From Flavobacterium nitratireducens (GTDB taxonomy: Bacteria; Bacteroidota; Bacteroidia; Flavobacteriales; Flavobacteriaceae), in contig NZ_CP121111.1 of the NCBI RefSeq assembly GCF_029625335.1, positions 1,426,001 to 1,490,000 on the forward strand: 64,000 nt of DNA, written 5' to 3'. Below the pieces are notes generated by a model. The model was not told the DNA's origin, made no database searches, and was given only the letters and a program-made list of their open reading frames with translations. Positions 32,357 to 41,722 of the stretch are shown here, in pieces; positions within the stretch are counted from its first letter, which is position 1; each line of letters starts with the position of its first letter. Both the position numbers and the translations under genes were made by a program.

Positions 32357-33328
32357 TCAGATTTGGTTTTTATAATATAAATACCATTTCAAGAAGTTCT
32401 TCCTATTGGCTAAACTTAATCCTCTATGGATATTCAAGTTGCCTTTTAAGTGTCCAAAAAAGGATTCTAGAGAGTTTGTTGAGTTGGGTATTTTGTCATC
32501 CTTCAAGTACAGGAACATATTAGGTATAGCTTTTTTGATTACATTAAATGATCTTCTAACCATTTTATGAGTATACCAATATCTTCCTGTTTCAATATTA
32601 GATGATTTTTGGTTAATAAAATCTCTATATCGTTCTTCCCATTGAATGAGTTCTATTAGCCATAATTGTCGTTTGTATTCAGAATCAATATGATGGATTT
32701 TTATTGCTATTTGTTTGAGTTCAAAACCTGATTTATGTTTAGGGTTCTGTGTAAGCCATATTCTACACATTCTTGAAACATGGACTAAACATCGTTGAAA
32801 AGGTACTCTTGGACAAACTTTTTTAATGGCCTTTATAGATGATTTATCTCCATCAGATGTAATGCTTTTTATTTTGATTCCTAGACTTAATAAATTTTGC
32901 AAGTCTTCTGCTATTTCTTCAAAATGCTCTCCATTAGTCATTCTATAAAGCTGTGTCGACTTTAAATGAAAGTTTCTATAAACCACCAGACAAATATCGT
33001 TAGAAAATAAGTTCCATCAATTACCAGGTAAATTTCATCTGTTGAACTAAATTCTAAAATTGGAGCTTTGGATAGCATTTTAGAAAAATAACGTTGTAAT
33101 GTACTTTTGCTATACCCTGATTCGACCGATATTTTATCAAATGTATCTTTCCCTATTACCCAGTTTCTAAACCAAATTTCTTTATTAGAATCCGAAACTG
33201 ATTTATTATTTGATGTAAATAATTGTCCGCAATCTTTGCACTTAAATCGTTGTTTATTTTCTCTTTTTCCCCATTTAATAGTTTGAAGACTTTTACATGT
33301 GGGACAGCGCTTTTTTTGAGTTATTCAT
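32357..33328 (-). pseudogene. IS256-type transposase, two compensating frameshifts
   Basis: A DDE transposase related to IS256/MULE proteins with an N-terminal zinc ribbon. From the ATG at 33328 the frame is lost at a 7-base run (33311-33317). The next frame reads KKRCPTCKSLQ and KCKDCGQLF (Cys4 zinc ribbon), an HTH (GYSKSTLQRYFSKM) and VIDGTYF (first catalytic Asp). A second shift at 33004-33007 leads to DICLVVYRNFHL, TSDGDKSSI (second Asp), CLVHVSRMC and NSLESFFGHLKGNL (Glu). The shifts are +1 and -1, so the total of 972 bp (323 residues) is the expected size. Only the part from 32986 is a continuous open frame. This copy is inactive as given. Confidence 0.8.
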
Positions 33329-33428
33329 AAATAAAAAAAGTTTATTGAAACGAATTTCAATAAACTTTCGGAAACATCATATTTCACAATGCTTTGCAGC
33401 GTTTTTACCAACCATTTTTGACTATTAA

Positions 33429-33721
33429 ACCATTTTAGAACAAAATCAGGAGAAGCAGGTCTTTTTATTGGTAATAATAAATTTAATGGAACCGGAATTA
33501 CGTTAGGAGCCTCAATTTTATTATTAGAACATGCTTTTAACAAATTAGGCCTTGAAACCATTTTTGCCAAAGTCAAAAACAGTAATAGCAATGCTATTAA
33601 ATACAACAAACTCCTTGGTTTTATGGAGGACAAACCACACAACACCGAATTCACTATTTATAAACTAAAAAAAGAACAATTTTACAATATTAAACCTAAG
33701 CTCATTAACCTCTTACAATAA
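33429..33721 (+). pseudogene. 3' fragment of a GNAT N-acetyltransferase
   Basis: An open plus-strand frame without a start encodes the acetyl-CoA-binding half of a GNAT acyltransferase: SGEAGLFIGNNKFNGTGIT, then ASILLLEHAFNKLGLETIFAKV, then NAIKYNKLLGF. This matches sugar-amine acetyltransferases of the PseH/RimI-like type. A TGA lies just before the first recognisable residues (about 33426), and the N-terminal half is missing. It stops at 33721, 2 bp from the convergent glycosyltransferase-like gene. Next to a WecE-like aminotransferase, it may have N-acylated the amino sugar made there. Confidence 0.7.
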
Positions 33722-33722
33722 T

Positions 33723-34628
33723 CTAGCGCTGTAAAATACGCCATCTTATCTCATCTAAATAAGCTTTTATAATTTGTAAAATATTCTTTTTCTCCAAATT
33801 CAAATAATTCAAAGTGAACAAGCTTGGATTTAAAAACCATTTAATTAGCCTATTTGGAAAACTCAAAGTACCATAAGGAAACTTTTTAAGAACAAAATAA
33901 GGTTTCAATTTAGGATAAATAGTTTTAAAAAACACTTTTCTATTGTGCTTGTAAAAATTATTTTTTCTGGAAACTAATACATCCATCCCAATGTGAAAAG
34001 TAAGATGAGCATCAGGAACATAAAGGGGATTTTTTGCAAAAGAAAATATATTGTGTACTAATGTCGCCTCCAGAAAAGAAATTCCAACACAAATAGTATC
34101 CAATTCAAATAAATCTAAAAGTGATCTTTTGAAAACAAAACAATCAAATCCAGGATGTGATTTACCCAAATCAGCATACATCATTGGCAATTGTTCTACC
34201 TTATCATATTCACTAATTAATCGTCTGCGATTAATAACTACAGCATCATGTCCCTGCGCTATAAATTGAAAAACGCTGTCGTAAAAATGAGGCATCAATG
34301 CAATATCTACATTAGTATAAATACAATAATCACAGGAATCAATTTCTTTGATTTTATCTAAAATATCTTTAATAAGCGGTAACTTTCGTGATTTTAAATT
34401 TGAATTTAAATTTAAAACGGATCGGTTTAAATTAGAAAGTACTTTAAACCCTGCCGGTATACAACTTTTATCTTCTTCAAACTGGGTCGTACATAATGTA
34501 ATTTGTTCTTTGTACTTAGAAAAATTTCGGGCAACCAAAATACTCTCAAAAGTGATTGGTTGAGCATAATACAAGTCAGATTTTTTATCTACTTTTACAG
34601 GATTAATTATATGTACTAAATGAGTCAA
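33723..34628 (-). CDS. Glycosyltransferase-like protein of unknown specificity
   Basis: A 301-residue protein that I do not recognise to family level. It reads MTHLVHIINPVKV and DLYYAQPITFES, then CDYCIYTNVDIALMPHFYD (about 110-120), which resembles a GT-A nucleotide-sugar/DxD segment. DAVVINRRRLI and HPGFDCFVFKR follow, and then a basic, aromatic C-terminus. The pattern fits a cytoplasmic glycosyltransferase. The start is a TTG at 34628 that overlaps the ATG of the divergent aminotransferase gene by one base; there is no in-frame ATG before residue 150, and a stop lies five codons upstream, so the true start is uncertain. The neighbours (GNAT fragment, WecE-like gene) suggest surface amino-sugar glycan assembly. 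Confidence 0.65.
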   Translation of the reverse strand: MTHLVHIINPVKVDKKSDLYYAQPITFESILVARNFSKYKEQITLCTTQFEEDKSCIPAGFKVLSNLNRSVLNLNSNLKSRKLPLIKDILDKIKEIDSCDYCIYTNVDIALMPHFYDSVFQFIAQGHDAVVINRRRLISEYDKVEQLPMMYADLGKSHPGFDCFVFKRSLLDLFELDTICVGISFLEATLVHNIFSFAKNPLYVPDAHLTFHIGMDVLVSRKNNFYKHNRKVFFKTIYPKLKPYFVLKKFPYGTLSFPNRLIKWFLNPSLFTLNYLNLEKKNILQIIKAYLDEIRWRILQR

Positions 34629-35761
34629 TGAAGAAAATTTTGTTTAACAATATTCGACAAACTTACAATTTTACAAGAAATTTAGAACTATTATTTTCGG
34701 ACTATGAGTTAATCAGAAAAAAACACTTCTCCAATCTTTGTTTAGATAAACTTAATGATATTTATCCAAATTGCGAATTGTTCCTAACTCATTCAGCTAC
34801 AGGAGCTCTTGAAATGATTGCTTCTTTAATTGATGTACAAGTTGGCGACGAGATTATAATGCCTTCATTTACATTTGTAGCTACTGCCAATGCTTTTGTT
34901 TCAAAAGGAGCCACTCCTGTTTTTATTGATATCAATCCTAACACCCTTAATATTGATGAAACTCTTATTGAACAAGCCATAACTCCAAAAACAAAAGCTG
35001 TTATCGCCATGCACTACGCAGGACATCCATGTAAGATGAATGTTTTAAAAGAAATCTGTAAAAAACATCAATTATATTTAATTGAAGATGCAGCAGTTGG
35101 TTTTGGTAATAATTACAAAGATCAAGCTTTAGGTAGTATGGGTGATTTTGGAGCAATCAGTTTTGATGTTACCAAACATATTTCTGCGGTTCAGGGAGGG
35201 CTTTTACTTATAAACAATGAAAAATTCAAAGAAAGAGCCAACAATATTTATCATTTAGGTACTAATAGAAACGCTTTTCAAAAAGGAGAAACCCCCTATT
35301 ATGAATGGGTGGATATAGGATCAAAATATCAAATGAATGAATTGAATGCGGCATATTTATATGACCAATTGTGTCAGTCCGATGAAATTTTTCGGATTAG
35401 GCAAGAACTCTCCAAAACATATTATTCTAAGTTAAAGTTCTTAGAAGAAAAAAATCTATTAAGGCTCATTCCTAAAGATTTAGTAGGTTCAAACATTCAT
35501 GAGTTCTATATTATTTTAAATTCAAAAGAGGAAAGGGAACGACTAAGAATTTACCTAAATCAAAAAAACATAGAAGCTTTATTTCATTATATTCCATTAC
35601 ACAACACTGGTATGGGACTAAAAACCGGAAGATATGTCGGAGCCAAATTCACTGAAGATATTTCGAACCGATTATTACGACTTCCTTTCCATACAGAACT
35701 AACCATCAATGAAGTTGAATATATTACTTCTTTAATTTTTAACTTTTTTTTTAACAAATAA
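34628..35761 (+). CDS. DegT/DnrJ/EryC1/StrS (WecE-like) sugar aminotransferase
   Basis: A 377-residue PLP enzyme that transaminates a nucleotide-linked keto-sugar. The closest fit by sequence features is WecE/RffA (dTDP-4-keto-6-deoxyglucose to dTDP-4-amino-sugar). PLP contacts are seen in HSATGALEMI (phosphate), LIEDAAVGFG (Asp154) and the Schiff-base Lys183 in SFDVTKHISAVQGG. WVDIGSKYQMNELNAA and the C-terminal IPLHNTGMGL are typical of WecE. It is divergent from the glycosyltransferase-like gene and followed by a 340-bp gene-free gap. Confidence 0.88.
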   Translation: MKKILFNNIRQTYNFTRNLELLFSDYELIRKKHFSNLCLDKLNDIYPNCELFLTHSATGALEMIASLIDVQVGDEIIMPSFTFVATANAFVSKGATPVFIDINPNTLNIDETLIEQAITPKTKAVIAMHYAGHPCKMNVLKEICKKHQLYLIEDAAVGFGNNYKDQALGSMGDFGAISFDVTKHISAVQGGLLLINNEKFKERANNIYHLGTNRNAFQKGETPYYEWVDIGSKYQMNELNAAYLYDQLCQSDEIFRIRQELSKTYYSKLKFLEEKNLLRLIPKDLVGSNIHEFYIILNSKEERERLRIYLNQKNIEALFHYIPLHNTGMGLKTGRYVGAKFTEDISNRLLRLPFHTELTINEVEYITSLIFNFFFNK

Positions 35762-36103
35762 ATCTACACCGATTTTGTTTTTTTCATAGCAAAGATTGTC
35801 TTATCTAACAAATCTTTTAACAGGATAATTTACGACTTAAACAATTGATTAACTAACATTTACTTTCACCACACTCTCTTTACCTTTACATTTCCGTAAC
35901 CTGTTTACCATAATTAATCCTACAATTTCTTAACATTATTCAAAAAAATAAATTATATTTGATTGTAAGAACCTCTTTAAAAAAACTGTTAAAAAAAGAC
36001 AAAATAAGACTTATACAACATACTATTATTAATCCATTTTTGCATTAAATTAATTAAAAAAATCTAGTAAATATTGTTTAAATAAATAAAACACCAAGAA
36101 GCG
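35762..36103. other. Gene-free AT-rich region
   Basis: 342 bp between the aminotransferase and the histidine kinase. I see no open frame of note, no strong hairpin and no tRNA. It presumably carries the promoter of the kinase/response-regulator genes, with low-GC sequence and A/T runs. Confidence 0.6.
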
Positions 36104-38343
36104 ATGGATCAATTCCTAAAATTTGATTTGTTTGAATTAGCTAAAAAAGACAGTCGCATTAACGATTTTATCTTGGAAGGTTCGCCTTATGGAATTTGGC
36201 ATTGGGATTTGGAAAACCCTGAAAAACATTGGATGCATCCTAAATTAGGTTATATATTGGGATACAATAAAGAAGAGATACAAAAAAATAATTCTTGGAG
36301 AAATATAATTAATCAGAATGATTTAAAATTTGCAATAGATAATTTTAAACACTTTCAAAATTCCTCATTAGAAACCTATGAGCAAATAGTGCGCTATACT
36401 CATAAAAATGGTTCAATTGTACATCTACTTACAAAAGGTTTACGCCTTAAAGATGATAATGGTAAATTTATAGGGGTAATTGGTATACTTAATAACGTTA
36501 CTGAAATCAAAAAATTAGAAGCTGAAATCAAAAAGAAAGATGACTTTTGGAGAGAAACCTTAGAAAAAATGGATTTTGGATTTCAAATCATCGATAATGA
36601 GTTTAAATATATTTATCTCAATAAAAAGACAGAAGAATTCAGTAAATACCCACCAGGAAGTTTAATCGGGAAAAAGATGACAGAAATATACCCTAACATA
36701 GAAACAACTGATCATTTTCATGCCATTAAAAAAGTAATAGAAAAAAAAGAAATTGAAATAACAACAAACGAATTCAACTTCCCTAATGGAGAAATTGGGA
36801 GATTCAATAATATCATTCAGCCGATTGAACAAGGAATAGCAATTTTAACTCACGAAGTACCCCTCAAAATAATTATGAAAAATATTGAACTAAAAGAAAA
36901 AAAAGATCAATTATATAAACTTTTGCAACAAGTTCCAGGTGCACTTTACCAATACCGCCTTTACCCTGACGGAAAAGATTGCTACCCCTATGTTTCAGAA
37001 AAATTTTGGGAAATACTAGAATTACAACCTTATAACATTAAAGAAAGCTCCACTAATATTTTCAAGGATATACATCCTGATGATCTTGAAAGGATAAATG
37101 CTAGCATACAAAACTCTATTAATAATTTATCTGTTTTTGATATAAAATACAGGGTAGTATTACCCACTAAGGGAGAACGATGGATTCAGGCTATTTCTCA
37201 ACCTGAAAAAATGGAAGACGGAAGCATTTTATGGAGTGGCTATATAAAAGACATCACTGAAAATCATCAAGCTGAACAAGAATTAGAAAATAGTATACTA
37301 CGTTGGAAATTTGCACTTGAAGGTGCAAATGATGGGGTTTGGGATTGGAATTTAATTACAAATGAAGTTTATTTTTCGCCCCAATGGAAAGCCATGTTTG
37401 GTTTTAAAGACCATGAAATCACAGGGAGTTTAACGGAGTGGAGCACTCGAGTTCACCCTGATGACCTAAAAACATGTCTCGAAGACGTCAATAATCATTT
37501 GGAAAGCAAAACCGAAATTTATTCAAATATTCATCGGGTGTTATGCAAAGATGGTACTTATAAGTGGATATTGGACCGGGGTAAAGTAATTGAAAAAAAT
37601 GAAAAAGGGAAACCTATTCGAATGGTAGGAACTCACACCGATTTAACTGAAAGAAAAAAATTGAAAACATCCTAATTGAAAAAAATAAAGAACTAGAGCA
37701 ATTTGCCTACATCAGCTCACATGATTTACAGGAACCACTAAATACAATAATTTCTTTTTCTCAATTATTAAAAGAAGAAAACCTAAGTGATATTGGTCAA
37801 AAAAGCATCGAAGCTATTGAAAGTTCTTCTCGAAGAATGAAAGAATTTATCAAATCATTATTAGAGTATTCTAAAGTGGGAACTCACAGTAAAAAAACAA
37901 ACATTGATATTGAAAGTCTCATTGAAAACCTTAAAACAGACCTAACTGATTTGATTCAAAAAAAAGAGGCAACTATCCAATATATTGGACAACCAATACA
38001 TATAAATGCTTATGAACAGGAAATAATAAAATTATTTCAAAACTTAATCGTGAATGGTATTAAATACACAAGCGATGAAACCAAACCGCTTATTATCATT
38101 GACTCGATTGAGCATAAAAAAAACTACCAATTTAGCATCAAGGATAATGGAATTGGAATTGATTCGAAACAGTTTGACAAAATATTCGAAGTCTTTCAAA
38201 GACTACACCGTAGAGATCAATATGAAGGAACTGGAATAGGTCTCTCCTACTGTAAAAAAGTAGTGAATTTACATGATGGAAAAATATGGCTTGAATCCGA
38301 AATAGGAAAAGGAAGTACCTTTTATTTTACTATTGCAAAATAA
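36104..38343 (+). pseudogene. Multi-PAS sensor histidine kinase, frameshifted before the H-box
   Basis: A sensor kinase of about 746 residues. The first frame (36104-37675, 523 residues) holds about four PAS/PAC domains (near 20-140, 150-255, 270-395 and 400-520; e.g. GIWHWDLENPEKHW, DGVWDWNLITNEVYFSPQWK, each ending in DITE/DLTERK). After TDLTERKK the frame breaks at an A7 run (37654-37660). With one more A it continues IENILIEKNKELEQFAYISSHDLQEPL, the H-box with phospho-acceptor His. An open frame from 37837 gives the N box (NLIVNGIKYT), G1 (DNGIGID) and G2 (GTGIGLSYCKKVV). No transmembrane segment is seen, so it is a cytoplasmic sensor. It is paired with the response regulator 6 bp downstream. 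Confidence 0.85.
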
Positions 38344-38349
38344 TTATTT

Positions 38350-38733
38350 ATGAAAACACTTGAAAGATTACTACTTGTCGATGATGATGCTTTTACAAAC
38401 TTATTTAACAAGATTGTATTAGAAAAAGCTAAGATTGCTAATGATATAAAAGTTTTTCAAGACGCAAGAGAAGCATTGAAATACCTTGAGCGAGGAACAG
38501 AAAATGTAGATTTGATTTTATTAGACATCAATATGCCTCTAATGAATGGATGGCAGTTTCTGGAAGAGCATGAAAAACTAGAAGAAAACAAAAAAGTTCA
38601 TATCATTATGATGCTTTCCTCCTCTATTTCCAATGAAGATATAAAAAGAGCTAAAGACATTCCTGCTATAAAAAAATTCATACGTAAACCTCTTTCGTCC
38701 GAAACCATAAAAGAAATTTTAGAAATATGTTAA
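38350..38733 (+). CDS. Single-domain response regulator
   Basis: A 127-residue receiver domain without an output domain. The acidic pocket is DDD at 11-13, the phospho-acceptor is Asp59 in LILLDINMP, a Ser occupies the conserved Thr/Ser position in MMLSSSIS, and the conserved Lys is in IRKPLS. It resembles the Rcp1-type regulators that pair with PAS or phytochrome kinases. It follows the kinase by 6 bp, so they form a two-component pair, possibly a phosphorelay step. The start is ATG at 38350. Confidence 0.93.
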   Translation: MKTLERLLLVDDDAFTNLFNKIVLEKAKIANDIKVFQDAREALKYLERGTENVDLILLDINMPLMNGWQFLEEHEKLEENKKVHIIMMLSSSISNEDIKRAKDIPAIKKFIRKPLSSETIKEILEIC

Positions 38734-38968
38734 ATTTCCTCCAAACAAATTATCGATTTAATTTAAGAATATCCAAATCGATTTTGATACTAAAATTAGC
38801 GGAGGGCATTAAGAAAACTTCTTGGTCATACTAAAAAAATAAACTTTTTACAACCTGTTTTTTTTTATGTAGTTTCTGAAATAACATGTCACTATAATTT
38901 TATAATCGTTCTTAGCGTACATAAAAAGTTTCTTGATTATTTTTTCCCTCTCAAAACTTTAAATAATC
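38734..38968. other. Gene-poor gap holding the displaced 3' end of fic
   Basis: 235 bp without a gene of its own. On the minus strand, positions 38937-38968 read RLFKVLRGKK followed by a stop. This joins in frame to the fic fragment at 40016 when IS982a and one target copy are removed. Confidence 0.6.
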
Positions 38969-40016
38969 TAAATTTACGTGAGTTCGATATAATCACGTAA
39001 TAAATATGTAAAAATAATTGTACAAAAAGCAAAGGTTAATATATTTAAAGCACTTAATTTCAAATAAATACTAAACTTTTACTTATGCTTTCGCTAGATA
39101 AAATTACTAGTATTTTTTGCTCTATTGATGATTTTTGTAAAGATTTTGTGCTAAACTGGGAAAATCAATTTCTTTCAAACGGGAAAAAACGAATAAGAAA
39201 ATCTAATTTATCACTTTCTGAAATTATAACAATTCAAGTTCTTTTTTCATATTTCTGGTTATAGAAATTTCAAAACTTTTTATCTGGATTATGTTTCGCA
39301 ATTTTTAACAAATGAGTTCCAAAATTTGGTTAGTTATAATCGAATGGTAGAACACAAATCCACATCTTTTATTCCGATGATGATTTATTTAAAAACTAAA
39401 AGTTTGGCAGATTGTACAGGTATCAGTTTTGTAGATTCCACACCATCAAGAGTTTGTGATAAAGGAGCATTCATCAAAATAAAACTTTTAAAGGCTTTGC
39501 TCAAAGAGGTCAATGTTCCTTAGGTTGGTTTTATGGATTTAAGCTTCACATTGTAACTAACGATTGTGGAGGGATAATTGATTTCATGCTAACTCCAGCT
39601 AATGTTCATGACACCTCACCTTTAAAAATGAAAGGATTTATCAAGAAACTATACGGTAAACTTTTTGGTGACAAAGGATATCTTTCCAAAGAACTTTTTC
39701 AGAATCTATTTTCAAACGGAATACATCTTGTTACCAAATTAAGAAAGAATATGAAAACTAAACTTGTAACCCCGATTCAAGACGCATTTTACCTCAGAAA
39801 AAGAGCCATAATTGAAACCCTATTTGATCAATTAAAAAACATTTTCCAAGTAGAACATTCCAGAAATCGTTCGCAAACAAACTACTTCAATAATATTTTT
39901 TCCGCTCTGATTGCTTACAACTTTGCAGACAAAAAACCGTCTTTGAAAAATAATTTTGTAGACACAAAACAATTAGTACTTTTTCAATAAGTTTATATCG
40001 AACTCACGTTAAATTT
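38969..40016. mobile_element. IS982-family element A with target-site duplication
   Basis: The element proper is 38976-40009 (1034 bp), bounded by a perfect 17-bp terminal inverted repeat ACGTGAGTTCGATATAA. It is flanked by a 7-bp direct repeat TAAATTT at 38969-38975 and 40010-40016. Size and structure fit IS982. It is inserted into the extreme 3' end of a fic gene. Confidence 0.92.
39085..39990 (+). pseudogene. IS982-family transposase A, two frameshifts
   Basis: The 906-bp span equals 301 residues plus stop, the normal IS982 size, but the frame is broken twice. MLSLDKITSIFCSIDDFCKDF runs to LSEIITIQVL. Then a T6 run at 39242-39247 (T5 expected) shifts it, and the next frame gives FHISGYRNFKTFY, SFVDSTPSRVCDK. 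A second shift near 39465-39475 leads to IHQNKTFKGFAQRG, GWFYGFKLHI, then TPANVHDTSP, LFGDKGYLS and IETLFDQLKN (the DDE residues). The two shifts cancel. Intact inverted repeats with a broken gene suggest recent decay or base-call errors. Confidence 0.85.
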
Positions 40017-40384
40017 GAAATATAATTTTTCTTTACCCAGTTGTTCGCTTTTTAAAAATCCTTTATTTTCCAATTCTTTGAGGTAATTCCCCACTGTTTT
40101 TTAGATTTCCCAAACCTGCTTTTTCCAATTGATTTCTTTTAGTGTAAGGTAACCGAAACAGTTCCTCCATTAAATATTTAGAATATATTTTTGGCAATTT
40201 TTGCTGTATTTCTGCCGCCATAATATTCATAAAATTTTCAATTTCAGCAATTTGGGTTCTGCCTTTTAAAGCTGTTTGCTCTACCATATTGAGCATACAC
40301 ATAATCCAATCCCACCAATTGTCTTCTTCTGTTACTTTTTTAAATTGATATAACACTCGGTTTTATGTTGCATTATGCAATTAA
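39993..40384 (-). pseudogene. fic-family gene, 3' fragment between two IS elements
   Basis: The C-terminal part of a Fic-domain protein (AMP or other nucleotide transferase), downstream of the catalytic HPFxxGNGR motif, which is missing. The readable pieces are HKTECYINLKK, VTEEDNWWDWIMCMLNMVEQTA, LPKIYSKYLMEELFRLPYT and, after a shift, YLKELENKGFLKSEQLGKEKLYFKF, a winged-helix tail. Two one-base homopolymer changes are needed: an A run at about 40341-40347 (one short) and one at about 40101 (A6 where A5 fits). The 3' end was split by IS982a, and its natural terminus lies at 38937. The 5' side is cut by IS982b at about 40385. The central open piece is 40063-40356. Confidence 0.72.
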
Positions 40385-41311
40385 ATCAAGTTGCTAGTTA
40401 AAATATAAAAAAGTAAGCACCAAAAAAGAGAACTTTGGTTTACCACAACTAAAGACTCAAAAGTATGATGCTTACCAAGGATAAAATTATCTCAATTTTT
40501 TGTTTAATCGATGATATTTTACAAGAAATAAAGCATGAAGAAGATATAAGTCGAAAAGTAAGTGATAGTGATAGTGAAATTATATTAACAGCTATTGTGT
40601 CGTCAACTTGTTTTTATGGAAATCATTCCTCTGCTATTGGATTTATGAAACAATATGGATTTATTCCCAATATGCTCGATAAGAGTAGATTTAACAGGCG
40701 TCTTCATAAGGTTGGAAACCTTCTTTATGAGCTATTTGAAATCGTAAGTACTTATTTCAAGGAGTTTTGTTGTGAAATGCAGTACATTATTGATTCTTTC
40801 CCTGTTGCAGTATGTAATAATATGAGGATTCTCAATAGTAAAATTCTCAGGGATAAAAAATGGAGAGGTTACACGGCAAGTATGCGAAACTATTTTTATG
40901 GAATCAAAGTACAATTACTTACTACCAAAGATGGTATTCCTATTGCTTTTCATTTTACTCCGGGGAAAACAGCCGATGTAAAAGCTCTAGGAAAAATGAT
41001 TGATAAATTACCTGCTGAAGCCTCTCTTTATGGAGATAGTGCCTATTTAGATTATGGATTGGAGGATTTTGCACGTGAGCAAAAATGTGTTTTTCTAAAG
41101 ATTCAAAGAAAATCAAATTCTAAAAGAACAGACACTTTGGAGCAAAAGAATGAAAAATTAAAAATGAGAAAAAGAGTAGAAACAACCATAAGCGATATTA
41201 AAAAACTTTTCCAAGAACCATACATGCTGTGACTTTGGAAGGTTTTTTAATAAAGCTAACTTTGTTTGTCTTCGGATTACAATTAAATAAATCAATTAAC
41301 TAGCAACTTGA
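40385..41311. mobile_element. IS982-family element B
   Basis: Bounded by a perfect 16-bp inverted repeat TCAAGTTGCTAGTTAA (40386-40401 and 41296-41311), different from those of elements A and C. A 5-bp ATTAA flanks both sides (40380-40384 and 41312-41316) and may be the target duplication. It holds one plus-strand transposase gene. Confidence 0.8.
40465..41303 (+). pseudogene. IS982-family transposase B, frameshifted near its end
   Basis: A DDE transposase beginning MMLTKDKIISIFCLIDDILQEI, with DKSRFNRRLHKVGN, catalytic IIDSFPVAVC (Asp), LYGDSAYLDYG (Asp) and RVETTISDIKKLF (Glu). The open frame ends at 41232 after FQEPYML. The natural C-terminus continues in the next frame as PRTIHAVTLEGFLIKLTLF to NKSIN and stops at TAG 41301-41303, inside the right inverted repeat. 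A T4 run at 41217-41220 where T5 fits explains the shift. All catalytic residues precede the shift, so activity might be partly retained. Confidence 0.85.
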
Positions 41312-41465
41312 ATTAATTACTTAAAAATAATGCCGGCAAATCCGCTCGAACCAATAATCTCAAAAAAGTATTTTGGTATCATTTTTTATGGTATGTTTTC
41401 AATTAAATTTTGATAAAATTATTATTTGATTAGAAATTAAGCATCTTTCCTCCACTAGTCTCCTC

Positions 41466-41497
41466 AAAACCTCAAGAAGACTCTTGAGGTTTTTTTG
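41466..41497 (+). terminator. Terminator hairpin 1 of a duplicated block
   Basis: An 11-bp stem AAAACCTCAAG/CTTGAGGTTTT with a 6-base loop is followed by a T run. It also covers the stop codon of the minus-strand coding tail (copy A). Confidence 0.75.
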
Positions 41498-41689
41498 TGG
41501 TCTCAAATAAGTCAATAAAATCATCCATCTCATCAATCAAAGATTCGATTTTCCGGTCTGAATAGTCTACTAGTTGAACCAATAACCTCAAGAGTCTTCT
41601 TGAGTTTTTTTTGTGCTCTCAAATAAGTCAACAAAATCATCCATCTCATCTATCAAAGATTCGATTTTCCGGTCTGAATAGTCTACTAG
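41490..41689. repeat. 116-bp tandem duplication of a coding tail plus terminator
   Basis: Two near-identical copies, about 41490-41573 and 41606-41689, have a period of exactly 116 bp. On the minus strand both read LVDYSDRKIESLIDEMDDF, then I/V-DLFE, then a TKK-containing tail and a stop; the copies differ at only a few bases. Each is followed by its own hairpin (41466-41497; 41588-41613). No start codon or upstream coding part exists. These are the duplicated 3' end of an otherwise lost gene that I do not recognise. Confidence 0.75.
41588..41613 (+). terminator. Terminator hairpin 2 of the duplicated block
   Basis: Stem CTCAAGA/TCTTGAG with a 4-base loop and a T8 tail, the duplicate of hairpin 1 with the complementary loop orientation. 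Confidence 0.65.
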
Positions 41690-41690
41690 A

Positions 41691-41722
41691 AAAGCTTCCT
41701 AGAAATAGGAGGCTTTTTTTGT
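41691..41722 (+). terminator. Third hairpin
   Basis: Stem AAAGCTTCCTA/TAGGAGGCTTT with one G-T pair, a 4-base loop GAAA and a T7 tail. Confidence 0.7.

Larger units (their letters stand above)
32023..33345 (-). mobile_element. IS256-type insertion sequence (Zn-binding variant), limits approximate
   Basis: The region is bounded on the left by the end of MFS similarity and on the right by the start of the transposase. It contains one minus-strand transposase gene. I could not find matching terminal inverted repeats or a target duplication. The flanks belong to two different genes, so one end is probably deleted or recombined. Confidence 0.55.

Noticed and set aside
33325..33654. A 109-residue minus-strand open frame
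   Set aside because: The opposite strand carries a clear GNAT fragment over the same bases; the minus frame has no recognisable features.
41330..41410. Possible continuation of fic upstream of IS982b (minus strand reads RLLVRADLPALFLSN), or a 21-codon open frame starting MIPKYFFEII
   Set aside because: DLPALFLSN resembles the usual Fic segment, but the join across the element is out of phase, the match is short, and a competing frame exists. Not strong enough to annotate.
41466..41722. CRISPR-like array from the repeated 41.5 kb segments
   Set aside because: There are only two copies of a long, coding-derived unit, with no short regular repeat/spacer pattern and no cas genes anywhere in the window.
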